Part shown: positions 52,186-64,000 of the stretch, one piece after another | Layout: each line of letters begins with the position of its first letter | Position numbering within the stretch: the first letter of the stretch is position 1 | Source: Apostichopus japonicus | Lineage: Eukaryota; Echinodermata; Holothuroidea; Aspidochirotida; Stichopodidae | Length of the DNA stretch: 64,000 nucleotides | Direction: 5' to 3' | Assembly (NCBI RefSeq): GCF_037975245.1 | Contig: NC_092573.1 | Span: 22,037,265-22,101,264, forward strand | Made by a program: the position numbers and the translations under genes | Notes under the pieces: model-generated | Seen by the model: the letters and a program-made list of their open reading frames with translations, nothing else | Told to the model about the DNA's origin: nothing | Databases searched by the model: none

Positions 52186-54229
52186 GTACATTTTAAACAA
52201 GAATTCAATCAAATAATCATGGTATTATATTTATTTCAATGAAAACTACCAAAGATCTAATGTGTGGAATAGGAGAAAAAACTGAAGTGCAATACTTATG
52301 AATCGTTTTCCTCCAAATATGTGTTGAAAAGTATAGACAAAAGAATTAGTCAAGACAAGTTAACATACATAAAGTTACAAAAATAAAAATAAGAAAACAG
52401 AAGATTGAGGAAAAAAGAAAAGACTAGAAGAGGATATACTTTCGGGTAAATTATAAAGCTCAGCAATAAAATGACTCTTTTTCTGGGAAGATAAAGATGG
52501 AGCCAATTAAGATATCATTTTTGGAGGAACATGACACTATAATCTGATAATATGATTTGTAGACACGTCAAATCTACTTCTAAATGAACTTGCAACTGGG
52601 TTGGCAAATTGCATCAAAAACAAAATATATCTATTACATTTATATTGAATGTTCCACTTTCAGACATTTCGAACTAATTAGAATGATGTACATTCTCAGG
52701 AAGTTGATGACAAAATAGCACGTAGCAGGTAATCGAGCTTATAACACGAGACTAATTGGGGGTAATTGGGGGTGCTTCTATAGGGGTACAATGTAGGGGT
52801 AAAACGTGCTGCATGGTCACATATAACATCATATTTATTTAGGTACATTTCATATCTACCTATGGGAATTTTGTTTTTCAACTTGACTTGTGTGAAATTG
52901 TGATCATAGTTTGCAGATCGGTCACCTATAGTATACCTATAAATGGCACAGTGACTCTTTTCACGATAAGCAAGCAATTGTTTTTTTTTCATTATAGTTA
53001 TTTAAAGAGTTATTTAAAGAATCGAAATTTTGAATTGTTAAAGGTACTAAGTCTGAAACAAGTATATCAGCTCTTAGCATTTCGTTTAATCTTCCTTTTT
53101 TTATATGGCAAAGGAGAGGTGAACCATTGTCAGAACAGAGCCCTAAAGTGACCTACTGTGTTGATTGGTTTGGCATTTTCTGAGTCATTACCATTCCTTT
53201 TGATGCTTGGATATTGAAGAGGTTGAAAAAATCTTTTTTGGAGTCATCACTATTCTTTTTTATGCAAGGATGTTAAAGGATGAAAAGAGACTACTGATGG
53301 TCTAAAAATCTGGAGGATTGAAGGTGATTTAAAGTATTTTAGAAAATCTTGGGTGAAACAAGAAGATTCCTCAGCGACAGCTGGCAGATGGGAAAGGGAG
53401 CACTATGATAAACTTTGAGCTCTTCTAGCTCAAAATCTAAACGGTCATGGTGGCAAAAGTTTAATGTTTTATGATAGCCCAAGCGATTAGCATCATAAGG
53501 TGGACGGTAGGACATGTCAATTGAAAACTTCTATCTATGCTCTATCGGCCTTGGAAAGTGACAAGTTTAGTGTGTTAGTAAATGGAAGCAATTAATTATG
53601 GTGCACTGCCTATATATTCCATTATTATATACAACCCACCATGACCTATTTATTGCATAAGCATGCACACTTCACTACCCCATACATATATCTGTTTCCA
53701 CAGCGCATGCGCGAATTTATTGTATGACACTTATGCGTTAATTTGTGTGAACCTTTGCATGCAAAGAAGGGTCTGTACTGAACCGACCTACATTGTATCA
53801 CGCCTTCTTCTTCGAATTGATTTTACTTGGAATTTTCAATTAACCGTTTTAATTTCATCTCTGTTGCATTTTATTTCATCAGCTAGACGTACACGTGTTT
53901 CTTTTCATGAAAGATATTTAATTATCATCGGCTAAATATAACCGACAACAGACCTAAATTTTGTTTATAAAGGTCGAACTAATAGATGTTACGCTTTTTT
54001 TCGGTCAATTTAACCCGATCTATTTCTTAGCAAGTTACGTTAACTTTTAATAAAATAATAGTATGCGCTCGAATCTTAGTTAGTGAAATGGTATAATCAG
54101 ATCAATTCTATTATGCAAATAGACATTTATGTAGATAAAGGAGATAGGGCGAACTTTAATATGTAAAGGATGGACAACAGAACATAAATCTCAATAAAAC
54201 ATCAATCCAGGTTGCGTTTGAGTATTTAT

Positions 54230-54258
54230 GCACGCACGCACACACGCACGCACGCATA
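54230..54258. repeat. (CGCA)n/(CA)n microsatellite
   Basis: Short alternating CACG and CACA units. Confidence 0.85.
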
Positions 54259-54480
54259 CAAACAGCGAGACCAATAAGTCAGGTATACAACAACACAAGT
54301 CAGTATAGGAAACACAAGAGTTTTGCTTTGTGAAATAACTTGTCTTCAACACGTTATACATTTGGCAAGGACAAATGGTATGCAAAGTTCTGTTGGTGGT
54401 AGGGGGGGGGGGGTTTAACAGAATACTTTACAGAGAATATTATAAAACAATTTTTTAACCATCAAAACTAGATTTGTAGA

Positions 54481-54520
54481 TGATATATATATATTTATAT
54501 ATATATATATATATATATAG
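54481..54520. repeat. (AT)n microsatellite
   Basis: A 40-bp AT run with one TTT interruption. Confidence 0.95.
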
Positions 54521-55923
54521 GTATGTATGTATACTAATGATGAAATTTACCGACTTAGTTACAATGTCCCTTTTCGAGGAGTCTTCTTACGTAGATTATT
54601 GATTTTAGTATCGAATTGATTATAAATTGAGTAATCGAATCCTTCATTCAACCTCCTAGGGATTATTGCATCGATCGCACACACTTCTAGAGGGTTTCAA
54701 ATTTCACAAAGAAGATTCTGACAGCCCCGAAGTGCCTCTGATAACTCGTTGGATTTCTACCGATAAACCGCCAGATTATATTATAGTTTTGTCGCTTATA
54801 TTGCACTGTATAATACATTCAAGACCATATCATATGTACATATACCGTATGGTTAAATTTGACCTTGGCAGTAAAGAAAGGAGTTAACATTTCATTATGA
54901 GAAGAACTCCACTCTCTACCGAGCGAAATGTGACGAAGCGATGAAACTAGCCGTAGAATATCACGTACGGCAAATCTTTGCCAACCACCTAAGGGTTTAG
55001 CAACATACGTGCATGACGTTATCAACATGTTCATGAGAGAGTTAATCTGTTCATTTTAAAACTTTGATGATTTTCACTTTGTTTCAGTTTATATACCTGA
55101 ACCACTAAACGAACTAGTCTATTATCGAAACCACTTTTCTCTATTTCATTGTTATTAATTGTAAGGTATTAGTGTCGTAAAAACAATAGGCTATTAATGT
55201 TTTCATCACAGGTATAGCACGAACATTTGAAGAAAAGATTTGATTTCCATTAAATTGACCTACTTGACATAATTATTAAGGACACATCGGATGCATTTTT
55301 TTTTATTGCTTGTTACTTATATACATCACGTGACCATGTTATTTACTGTAACATGAAACATTAAAATTTATTGAGGAACTTAAAGTATTTTATGTCTATA
55401 AGTATTCCTTTTGTAATTCTGATATATGATTGTACAAAACCGTCGATTATATCTGGTCCATTGTTAAATTACACAACTGATTTAATTAAATTCTCTAAAT
55501 GTAATACTATACGTAATTAGGTTGCTAAAGTTTTCCAGTATGGAGAAATATAGTAGTGTCCTATTGACGTCTTTCACGTGACCTCGTTAAATTGATACGT
55601 CTTATGACGTCATTATTAAAAGGATGACGTTGCAGTTATACTTTTATCCATAATATACGATTTTAGTTCTGTAATGGGAAATCGATCTTTGTTTCTCAAA
55701 ATTTGCCCTAATTAAATTTTAGTACCGCCGTATAGTCTTTCAACTTCATACCAAAGGTTTTTTATTTGATGTAAAAAATGGGAACATAAACTCATAATTT
55801 TATTTCTTGCAGAGAGTTCAAGAAATAAATTGCATTGATAATTGTGTATTACTGGCAGGACAGTTGGACAAGCGTTAGTGCATGCGATGTGTCGCAGATC
55901 ATTTAGGAAAAAAACGATTCTAT

Positions 55924-56108
55924 AATTTCTCGGCCTTTTGGCTAAGATCATGTGTAGTATCTGTTCCATTTCGAGGGCAATGGTGATGCACACCTGACGA
56001 TGATCACACAGTCACAGTCCCGATGCAAGGGGACTGGGGTTAGAAGCGGATCAGTCGTTCAGTAGTTTGGTTTTCGTGCCCAGGTTCTTTCCTGGGCGAC
56101 TTTTTCTC
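55924..56108 (+). mobile_element. Retroposon with a U2 snRNA-derived head (SINEU-like)
   Basis: Positions 55926-55965 match the 5' end of U2 snRNA (CTCGGCCTTTTGGCTAAGATC, then TGTGTAGTATCTGTTC), including stem I and the GTAGTA branch-point-recognition sequence. After about 40 nt the match stops; the expected stem II, Sm site and 3' stems of U2 are absent. The body has its own hairpins: AGTCCC/GGGACT at about 56015-56035 and GCCCAGG/CCTGGGC at 56078-56097, followed by TTTTT. The unit is flanked by AAAAACGATTCTAT (55910-55923) and AAAAAGTATTCTAT (56109-56122), a 12/14 target-site duplication, which points to retrotransposition. SINEs with snRNA heads are known in some animals. Alternatively it is a single chimeric retrocopy or a working snRNA-like gene. 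Confidence 0.7.
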
Positions 56109-56122
56109 AAAAAGTATTCTAT

Positions 56123-57017
56123 CATTTTCTTTTAAAATAAAGGTATAACAGTGACTCTTGTCCCTCATGTATAAAATGCAACGTTTCCTCGGAAATTGTG
56201 TTTAAATAACTTTATTTTTCTCTGCACGTTCAACGTTCAATTCCATCATGTCTGTCTGTCTATCTGTCAGTCTGTCTGTCCTGTCTTCCATGTCTGTTTA
56301 TGCGGGGAATTCATGCGCGGTTATTTTTCATATTTCGTTAAATGTCGTTTTGAATTCAAACTAGGCCGGGTAGGCAAGCCATGCAGGAAATCGATATTTC
56401 TCTTATTATTCATAACATGAGTTATCGATCATACTCAGACAGAAATTTCCTTACAAAGAAGAACAAAAAATAATATAAGGCTCGATAGCTAACGAATGGC
56501 ACGATCACATGACATTAACCTATACCCATCGACCCACCATATAATACAAAAAATGTTTTATTGCTTATATAATTTAAAGCATATATTAATTTTAATTAAG
56601 TATGATGTGTTTATTGACTAACAGACAAACATGCTTAATTACGTGGACCATAAGTAATGTGCAATATGGATTTTGTTTGTTTGTTATAATGTAAACATTT
56701 ATATTAAAGGTCATTATATTGTCCCATATTGAAGCGAACTTAAGCGAAATTAAAATAACTATTGGTTTGCAAAACTAATTTTCTAGAGGGGTATTTTTCC
56801 TCCTGACAATCAGGGCGTCTAAGATAAAGCTTCATGTCTCGGTGAGGTCAAATTATTGAGGGGGCACATCATTAAATTTATCGTTGGACGTTTTGAGCAT
56901 GGATGACACTGATTTAACTTTATAGAATGTTTGGGCCATAGCGAAGTACATCCCCAGTTAGAATTTTTTAAACACTTTAAAAATTTTGAACACTTGAGCA
57001 AGCCTTACAGCTCACAT
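56123..57017. other. Intergenic, no gene seen
   Basis: A short TCTG-rich stretch (TCTGTCTGTCTATCTGTCAG near 56249-56280) and AT-rich unique sequence. Confidence 0.4.
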
Positions 57018-57225
57018 GGGCGCCGAGAGCTAGGTCGTACCCCGGCCACAGTTGTGTCACCGCCCGCACCCACCCCCTCTCCTTTTTGAAGTATTCATTT
57101 TCCTTACAAACAGGTTGTTAAGAAAATGAAAATACATAATTCCTTTCTCCATTATTTCTCCAAGCCTCCCCCGGAGCTTTATCCGCCCCCCCCCCCCGAC
57201 CCCACCCATCGTCAGCCCTGCTAAC
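57018..57225. repeat. GGCGCCGAGAG repeat, copy 2, with C-rich block
   Basis: It starts GGGCGCCGAGAGCTAGGTCG and runs through C-rich stretches (57060-57080 and 57186-57215). The layout of G/C runs near both ends is like the hAT-type elements elsewhere in the window. Ends are unresolved. Confidence 0.4.
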
Positions 57226-59794
57226 CCACTATTGAGCTACTTTTCCCAATTAATGCAGATTTCCTTTGATGGAACCGGGTGTTGTAAATATTAGTGCTAT
57301 TACAATATTCAAGTTTACAACATAACCCATATTAGTATAGTGCATTGAGCAACAATACTATTTTACTATTACTATGGTGATGTGTATGCAACGCCATCTG
57401 TTTCACGATGCTTGTCTTCAACTTGAAAATACTTAGTTTCCTTCGTAACATGCTGATATTATTTCTGAATCGAATGGCACCGCCCATAAAATCTGATATG
57501 TTCAAACCAAATTCACAATTTCACACGTTACCTCATAATGCATAAAACTGTTGATTTTATTCTTGACATGCTGGTATTATGTTGTAACATGTTGATGTCA
57601 TTTCAGATAAATTTATATTGAAACATAACATTGTTAGAGGCATGTTGATTTGTAGCATACTAATATTTGTGCCTATAACATTGTGATACAACTCGCGTTC
57701 TGTAGATCTGACACGAAAACCAAACGGACGCTAAGACGTTTTAATTTGTAGTATTACTATTTGACAAAAACGGCAACCATTGGCTCGAATTTTAAGCCAT
57801 ATTTCACACACCGACAATATATAAACTCAACTCGTAAAAAAAACGCACGCTGTAACATTCCAAACATGTTATATTCATATAACTTTTTTCTATTCTCGGC
57901 TCTATATTATCGGTGTCTTAACTTCAGCATTTATTAACTTTTTTTTTCGGGTGTGTTCAGCTGTATATTAGCAAAGAGAACTGACGGTAACCTAATGAGT
58001 TTATGTTGAATGTTACCATAGCAACCGATCATATTGTTTCTCTAATTCCTTTCGGTGACCCGATCAACTTTCTTTATTTTGTAAAGGTTGAAGGCGAAAA
58101 CTTACTAGCAAATATTTTGAGAGCAACCTTGTAGGATATTTCAATTAGTCACGTTTTACTTCGACTAAACGTGAGCTTGGGAGAAGAGTTCTTAATTTGC
58201 TAACTCACACTTTACACAGGAAATTCATTTTGAGTGGTATAATCCACTCGAAACATCACCTTTTCCGTATTGACTGGAAAGTACGCAAAGTTCGCAACTC
58301 CCCATTATACGTAGACCCTTGAGACTCTCGCAGAACTAGTATATTCCCGTGTATTCTGTTCACTTAAATGATACCAATGCCGCCAAAAGAGATGTCTATT
58401 ATGTTCATCTGCATTACGTAGAGCGGGATCACATTCTGTAAATACAATTATTAGTGAGCATACCGTCTCGCGTTCTCGTGACATCGGGGATGGGGGGGGG
58501 GGGGGTAACCACTTCTTACGGGAATGTGGCCTTTATGCAGGATGCTCAATCCCCTCCCCTCTGGCAGAATATTACAACCACAAGAAAAATCCTACCTTCG
58601 ATTCAAGCTGCGATACAACCAAAAATTCCTGTACATTGTTTCAAAGTTGCAAAACAGTTTGTATCTCATTATTATTAATTGTTTCTTGTCATGGTTGGAT
58701 ACGAATAAATCAATTTTACTGCCAAAAAAAAAAAAAATCTGTATTGAAGTGTATGTAACCTTCCGTCTATTTTGGAAATTTGTAGCAAATTTTGATTATA
58801 CTATTATTATATATTATCTTGTAAGAATGACCTTTAGGAAACGACCTACCGCACTTATAAAACCAGGAAATTGATTTCACTCTCTTTGTCTCTCTCGAGT
58901 TTTTCTCCTTTGCTTTTCAGTACATTTTATATTCGCAAGAGAGATTTGTAAGGTACCGTTACCTTTTATATAAGTCTTCCCTCTGTCGTCCCAGCACGAG
59001 GTTGAATCAATGACGTAGTTGATTCCTATAACTAATTACATGGAAGGGTTTCAATTTGCGCCGGAGGGGATTTTTACATACAGATGCGTGCGCGAAACAC
59101 ATTTATTAATAATCTTTGTCCTTTTCCTTTTATTCCTTTGGTTGTTTTCCTATATGACTTTATTCTATACAAGTTTCTTTATACTAGATAATAGAACATG
59201 TGACTGACAATTATTTACGGGTTTTGTCATATCCGATAAAATAAAAAGATGGAGAATATATGTTAAAAGATGTTACTCAAATTAGCGAGTATAAGGCTAT
59301 ATATGAAAATAGATAACTATATAACCAACAATTATCATCTATGCACAGATAAATAATAACATAGTAATAACTAGTAATAATGAGTTCATGCATGGCTCTC
59401 TCTAACGTCAAGTTTGAGCAACTTTGTGTGGATGAAGACTTAGGTAAACATGTGTAACACTATGGCATACGATAAGGCCAACCCGGAAGGGGGGGGGGGT
59501 CACTGTACATATATTTATTGTTTAATATTTCTTTTGTTTTTATTTCTTTTTTATATTATTTAAGTTTGTTTTGGAGTTTGTTTCCTTTCACCAATTTCTC
59601 TCCAGTATATGTATATATTTATTATATTCAAATGGGGAAAACATTCTATAAGCATTGCGCTTCTTTTTCTCCTTTTCCATGCATTTGTATATCAATTAAC
59701 ATGATTAATTTTTTCTTTCTTTTTTCTTTGTACCTGTCTCTCTAAATTGTATTGTATATCAAAATATTCGTTTGTACTTTATTAAACATTCATG

Positions 59795-59842
59795 TACTGT
59801 ACACAATTGCTGGAAATAAATGATTGTCATTGTCATTGTCAT
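59795..59842 (+). mobile_element. Retroelement 3' tail (AATAAA plus TTGTCA repeats)
   Basis: GCTGGAAATAAATGATTGTC followed by repeated ATTGTC looks like the polyadenylation signal and terminal microsatellite of a LINE or SINE. A similar tail occurs on the minus strand at about 52138-52185. The upstream limit of either element could not be set. Confidence 0.4.
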
Positions 59843-61129
59843 ATTCAAGTCTAAAATTTTGTAAGAAAATTTGTCTCAGTGAGAGGTTCATTTTCAATCA
59901 TTATATCGCACATATTGAAACGGTCGTCTTAGCATTACGTTCCAGCCGTTTTGTTGTTTGTGAATATGTAAGCCATGTGTGTATATGATCAAATCATGAT
60001 GTTTTGACCAATCCATTTAGCACTCGAAATGAGCTGATGAGCAATTCTTATGACGTCAGACTGGTACACCGAACGACCTCATGATGTCATACTAATAATA
60101 ATAATATACCCTAGGAGTTTTAGCTGAAATTGCAAACCGAAAGAGAAAGTATATATAATTTAATGAAAAGATTTTAGCAAAGGCTTAAACATTGGTTATA
60201 ATTCACTTCATATCATAAAATATTTCCAATTGAGAAGAGCTTGAAAGTTGATGTAAAGTCATTTTTAATAATTGGAAAAATGAAATCACCGCTAGAGCTT
60301 GCCTAACGGACATATAATGTCTACTAAGTTGTCATTTAAAACTGGCAGAATACATTAAAATAAGCTAAGCACCACCGATGGTTTGAAGGGAAAACTTTGC
60401 AAAGCGACCATGAGAAAAATAAAAATGATTTCATTTTTCTTTGTGACCATGCTTGTCGGTTAGTTCCAACCGCACTATATAATACTCAGGAATGGTGTCG
60501 AGGCCAATGACAATGACGTCACCTAGCGTCTTCGTAAGTTTTCATTTTTCCTTAAGCATTGCATGAAAATGATTATATATTTCTTATCATTCCCATTGTT
60601 CAGCGGGTCATCTCGTCACGCTTTTGGCATACTACTTGCAGACAGTACTGACATCCTTATGCTAGGGACTGATATTGCATTAAAAAGGATCGACAGCTGC
60701 GGGGGAAGGGGAAGGGGAATGCGGGGGGGGGGTCTTCAGTGGGTTTTCAGAAGGCTGATGATACAGGCGGAAGGCTGATGTAACGAAATATATTATGGCT
60801 ACTATGTCATAATGTATTACTTATTTCGGTGGCAACTCCATTCGGTGGGTGGGGATGGGGCGCTGCGCAAATACTTGAACTATTGGTGACCTCCTCGAAA
60901 ATATCGGTGAAATTCATCCAATTCTGCAATCATTATGCTAAAATATCATTAAATAAATTACACAGTCCACAATGAACAAAATGACACCACAATGACGTCA
61001 CAATATCATTATAATGTCATATAATGTCAACCCATATTAGTTTGCACTGGTATATGTCATCAGTTTTAAATATACATGCGAGTCTTCCAACTAACTAGTT
61101 CTGCGGTAGTAAAGAAATCTATCATAAGA

Positions 61130-61156
61130 TGTATGTATGTATGTATGTATGTATGT
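61130..61156. repeat. (GTAT)n microsatellite
   Basis: Six to seven perfect tetranucleotide units. Confidence 0.95.
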
Positions 61157-62683
61157 GATTATTATCATACGATCTTTACAAACCATCGTACTTTAAACCT
61201 TGAAAGTTTGTGATCGTGTAAAAATAAACCTTCGTACGGAAACGTGAAGGTGCTGACGAGCTTTTCAGGTTATGTCTGCATATATACAGGCCTATGCTGC
61301 AAACTGTTGAAATGAAGACAAACTGTTGACATTTTTAAGTGAACGGATTTTATCAATTTGCCATAATTTTTTGAAATGATGACTTTTTGAGCATAATTTA
61401 TCATTTATTTGCAAAACATTGAATTTGTGAAAAATGTTAAGTAACTTGTTGATAAATAATCATTTTGTATTTTTATTATATGTCTCACATTAGTAGTTTC
61501 AATGAATTGCTAATTTCGTTGCAAAATTGTTAACCCGGTTATCTGAACAAATTAATCATGATTTTGTTTTGTGTTGAAAATTGCAGCTATATATAAAGAA
61601 GATCTTTACATGTTGATGGCACCTTAACGTTTCCATACATTCGTGCACTTTTTTTTAGAACCGTATTTAGTAGCAGTGATAATACCGATTTTGGTATCAA
61701 TCTTTCAACAAGAGTCAATAAAATAAATTTACGAAAGTCTTTCTCCTACGTCTTTTATGGAAAGAAGAGCGATATATAAAAAGCAACAGCCTGGGCGTGT
61801 TCCACACACTATGCTGCAATTAATTTGACCTGGGTTAATGAGTAATATAAGTTACGGCAAATCTTGTTTCTACGTACCACCCTTCTAACAACATGTTGCA
61901 GAGGCGGAGGAGTGCAAATGTTATTTATTAACCTAAATGATTTAACTCTATAAGGCGTAGTTAGGATGAATAATAGTCCACTGCTACCGTTTTGATGATG
62001 TTGACGTCACAGACGCGTGACATAGTCTATATCAAAACACAAGGCTTCTGCCTCAATTTTAATGAAGTTGTTTTTTAGTCGTTAAGGAACGGCCTTTTAT
62101 AAATAAGCCAAGGGAAACCAAATCCACCAGAAAAATAGGAACATACGATTTAATATGAAATTTAATTGATTTGTTGTTTATTGAGCGATGGAGACATTTG
62201 GCTCAATGAATATGTTTAAGCAGTAAAATTCATATTACTGTTGTTCAATTTGCACGTACATGTGTACGGCAAATACGTTTATAAATGTATATAGACCCTA
62301 TAATTAAACAAGTGAGGAAAAGAAAGAAACACTATAATCTATTCCACTTTTTTAAACATTATTTGTAGACTTTATTAGCCTGTAACGTACTCACATCTGA
62401 TATTAGGGGAGCATGGGGCCATTTGTTTTCATTTAGCTGCTCGCTATCATATCATTCATGTTTTGAGATAATTGATTTAGCTGAAATGTATTTTGCGATG
62501 ATGGGGATGTTAATATATTAATTGTAACTTTAATATTGCAATTACTTTTCATATGTAAACCATTCAAAAGATACATATGATACATATTCAACTTTAAAGT
62601 ACTGTTATAACCATTTAAGGCCAAACATATGGAAGAAACATCGTAAAGTTTTCATGAGCCCAGTTCGTCCATATCATACAGGC

Positions 62684-62699
62684 TGCACACACACACACA

Positions 62700-62749
<50 letters not shown>

Positions 62750-62752
62750 TAC

Positions 62753-62789
<37 letters not shown>

Positions 62790-62820
62790 TACACACATGT
62801 ACACACACATACACAGACAT
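62684..62820. repeat. Compound (CA)n/(TA)n/(CA)n microsatellite
   Basis: CA repeats, then about 70 bp of TA repeats, then a degenerate CACACATA tract. Confidence 0.95.
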
Positions 62821-62833
62821 GTTTGTGTTTCAT

Positions 62834-62990
62834 TCAGACCGAGGACCCAATTGTATTTTCCATTGTTCAAATCCACGTACCCTAACTTTAACAATACCCC
62901 ATACAATAGAATTCTTCCGAGGACGTGGTGATTCTTTAGAAATCACAACCGAGGACCTGAAATTCTTTTGTTCAAGTCCTCGGTCAGATA
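62834..62990. repeat. Inverted-repeat element (GACCGAGGAC ends)
   Basis: GACCGAGGAC at the left and GTCCTCGGTC at the right form a perfect 10-bp inverted repeat about 150 bp apart; CCGAGGAC occurs again inside, twice. This suggests a tiny MITE-like unit between two CA-rich tracts. No target duplication is clear. Confidence 0.4.
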
Positions 62991-63449
62991 GCAAAACAAA
63001 CGCACATACACACATACACATATATACTGTATTTATTCGATCTTACAGGGAGTAGTTTTTTAATAAAGGTATAAACTAAGAAAACGTTTCCTATCTTGGG
63101 GCCTCTGCGGGGGCCCGCCAATTACCATTTATTGATAAGGCCCTGTATGAGATATGCAATATCCCCGAATGACCTCGACGAATAGTAAACCTATACACCA
63201 CATTAAATAAAGACTTTCAAGTTGAGTTTTTTTTTTTTTTTTTGAGGCAACAACTGGGAACCTTCAATCTTCAAAATTGCTTTAGTGGGCTCCTGTTCTT
63301 GCTTCCAGTATCACAGCTATATAGTCTATACCAACAATGTAGAGGTTGTGTTGATAACAAATGTAACAGAACTATATGTACTAAACCAGATAGCAAAACT
63401 GCAGTGTGGTTTCGATGATGCTACATGAATATGAATGTGACACGCTATA

Positions 63450-63640
63450 CAGGCGCGTATCCAGGATTTTCTAACCCGGGGGGCGCGAATTACTATCTAA
63501 GCGGAGCGCCACCATCGGTTGGCGCGCAGCGTACAAGAAAATTTCTGGTTTTGATACCCCCCCCCCCAGATCACCGGAAACGGCACTTCTCGGGCTTGAA
63601 ATGACCAACCAGATGTACACTTTTTGCCTGAGAACCAAGT
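63450..63640. mobile_element. Left part of a hAT-like element, same family as 30701-31067
   Basis: It starts CAGGCGCGTATCCAGGATTT, then contains TACTATCTAAGCGGAGCGCC and GGTTGGCGCGCAGCGTACA, nearly identical to 30764-30818. I could not find a matching right terminus before position 64000, so the copy is truncated or diverged. The right boundary is approximate. Confidence 0.5.
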
Positions 63641-64000
63641 ATCTCCTAATAGTTTTTTTTCCATCCATAACCTTTTTGAAGATTGTCAACCCGGCACACG
63701 TCATGTTCGACCTGATCGCATGTCCTGTGGGTCTTTGCTTTTGTAGGTGATTCTACGTCGCGGCCCACAATACCCGTCAGCCCCACTTTTCAAGGTTTTA
63801 TGCCCCAAATTTGTTCAGAATTTGAAAATTCACATTTCTCGTGAATAAACTCACTTGAAAACATACCCATAATGTTGTACAAAATTTCATCTATGGACAA
63901 CCAATATAGAAAAACTACCTTCAACCCCTAACAGACCGGTCAAAATTGCACGAGTAGAGGGAAGTGTGATGCAGAATGTTGGTCATAAATTGTCGAAAAT

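Larger units (their letters stand above)
57226..62683. other. Intergenic, no gene seen
   Basis: AT-rich with G runs near 58490-58505, 59490 and 60724, plus the retroelement tail and GTAT repeat listed separately. No exon recognised. Confidence 0.4.

Noticed and set aside
55924-56108. A genuine U2 snRNA gene
   Set aside because: Only the first 40 nt match; stem II, Sm site and 3' stems of U2 are absent, and a target duplication flanks the unit.

Overview
The window looks like AT-rich, repeat-dense nuclear DNA from a multicellular animal. Signs of this are long introns, spliced coding exons, many non-autonomous DNA transposons, SINEs and 5'-truncated LINEs, and long (AT)n tracts. The set of short hAT-type elements with G/C-run ends suggests a marine invertebrate, perhaps an echinoderm or related deuterostome. 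That is an inference from repeat style and cannot be proved from the sequence alone. There is no prokaryotic gene layout and no CRISPR array.

The main gene is a plasma-membrane Na+/Ca2+ exchanger (NCX, SLC8-like) on the minus strand. Its first coding exon (28797-29639, ATG at 29585) is unmistakable: it carries transmembrane segments and the alpha-1 repeat with [10 protein letters not shown]. Up to seven smaller minus-strand exons follow over about 25.6 kb (17870-17939, 15929-15949, 14139-14193, 12182-12244, 6617-6656, 4196-4344, 3175-3233). They encode the start of the cytosolic loop. The path 1-2-3-6-7-8 is in phase at every junction (376 codons). Exons 4 and 5 join in phase to each other and to exon 3, but need one more unseen exon (length 2 mod 3) to reach exon 6. 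The Calx-beta domains and alpha-2 repeat must lie beyond position 1. A GC-richer block at 32762-32900 with a minus-strand donor may be a 5' UTR exon.

On the right side (33-64 kb) I found no confident gene, only one possible plus-strand exon at 46217-46383 with a membrane-protein flavour.

Mobile DNA explains much of the rest. There are hAT-type MITEs at 9220-9607, 23730-24090 and 30701-31067 with 8-bp target duplications, and probably at 22966-23372. Two copies of a hairpin MITE lie at 24950-25335 and 28266-28657. A 5'-truncated LINE at 26210-26592 has a 10-bp target duplication, and a tRNA-headed SINE at 10489-10757 has an 8-bp one. At 55924-56108 is a retroposon whose head is the 5' end of U2 snRNA, flanked by an imperfect target duplication. 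The U2-headed element and the exon-by-exon structure of the exchanger are the most interesting items.
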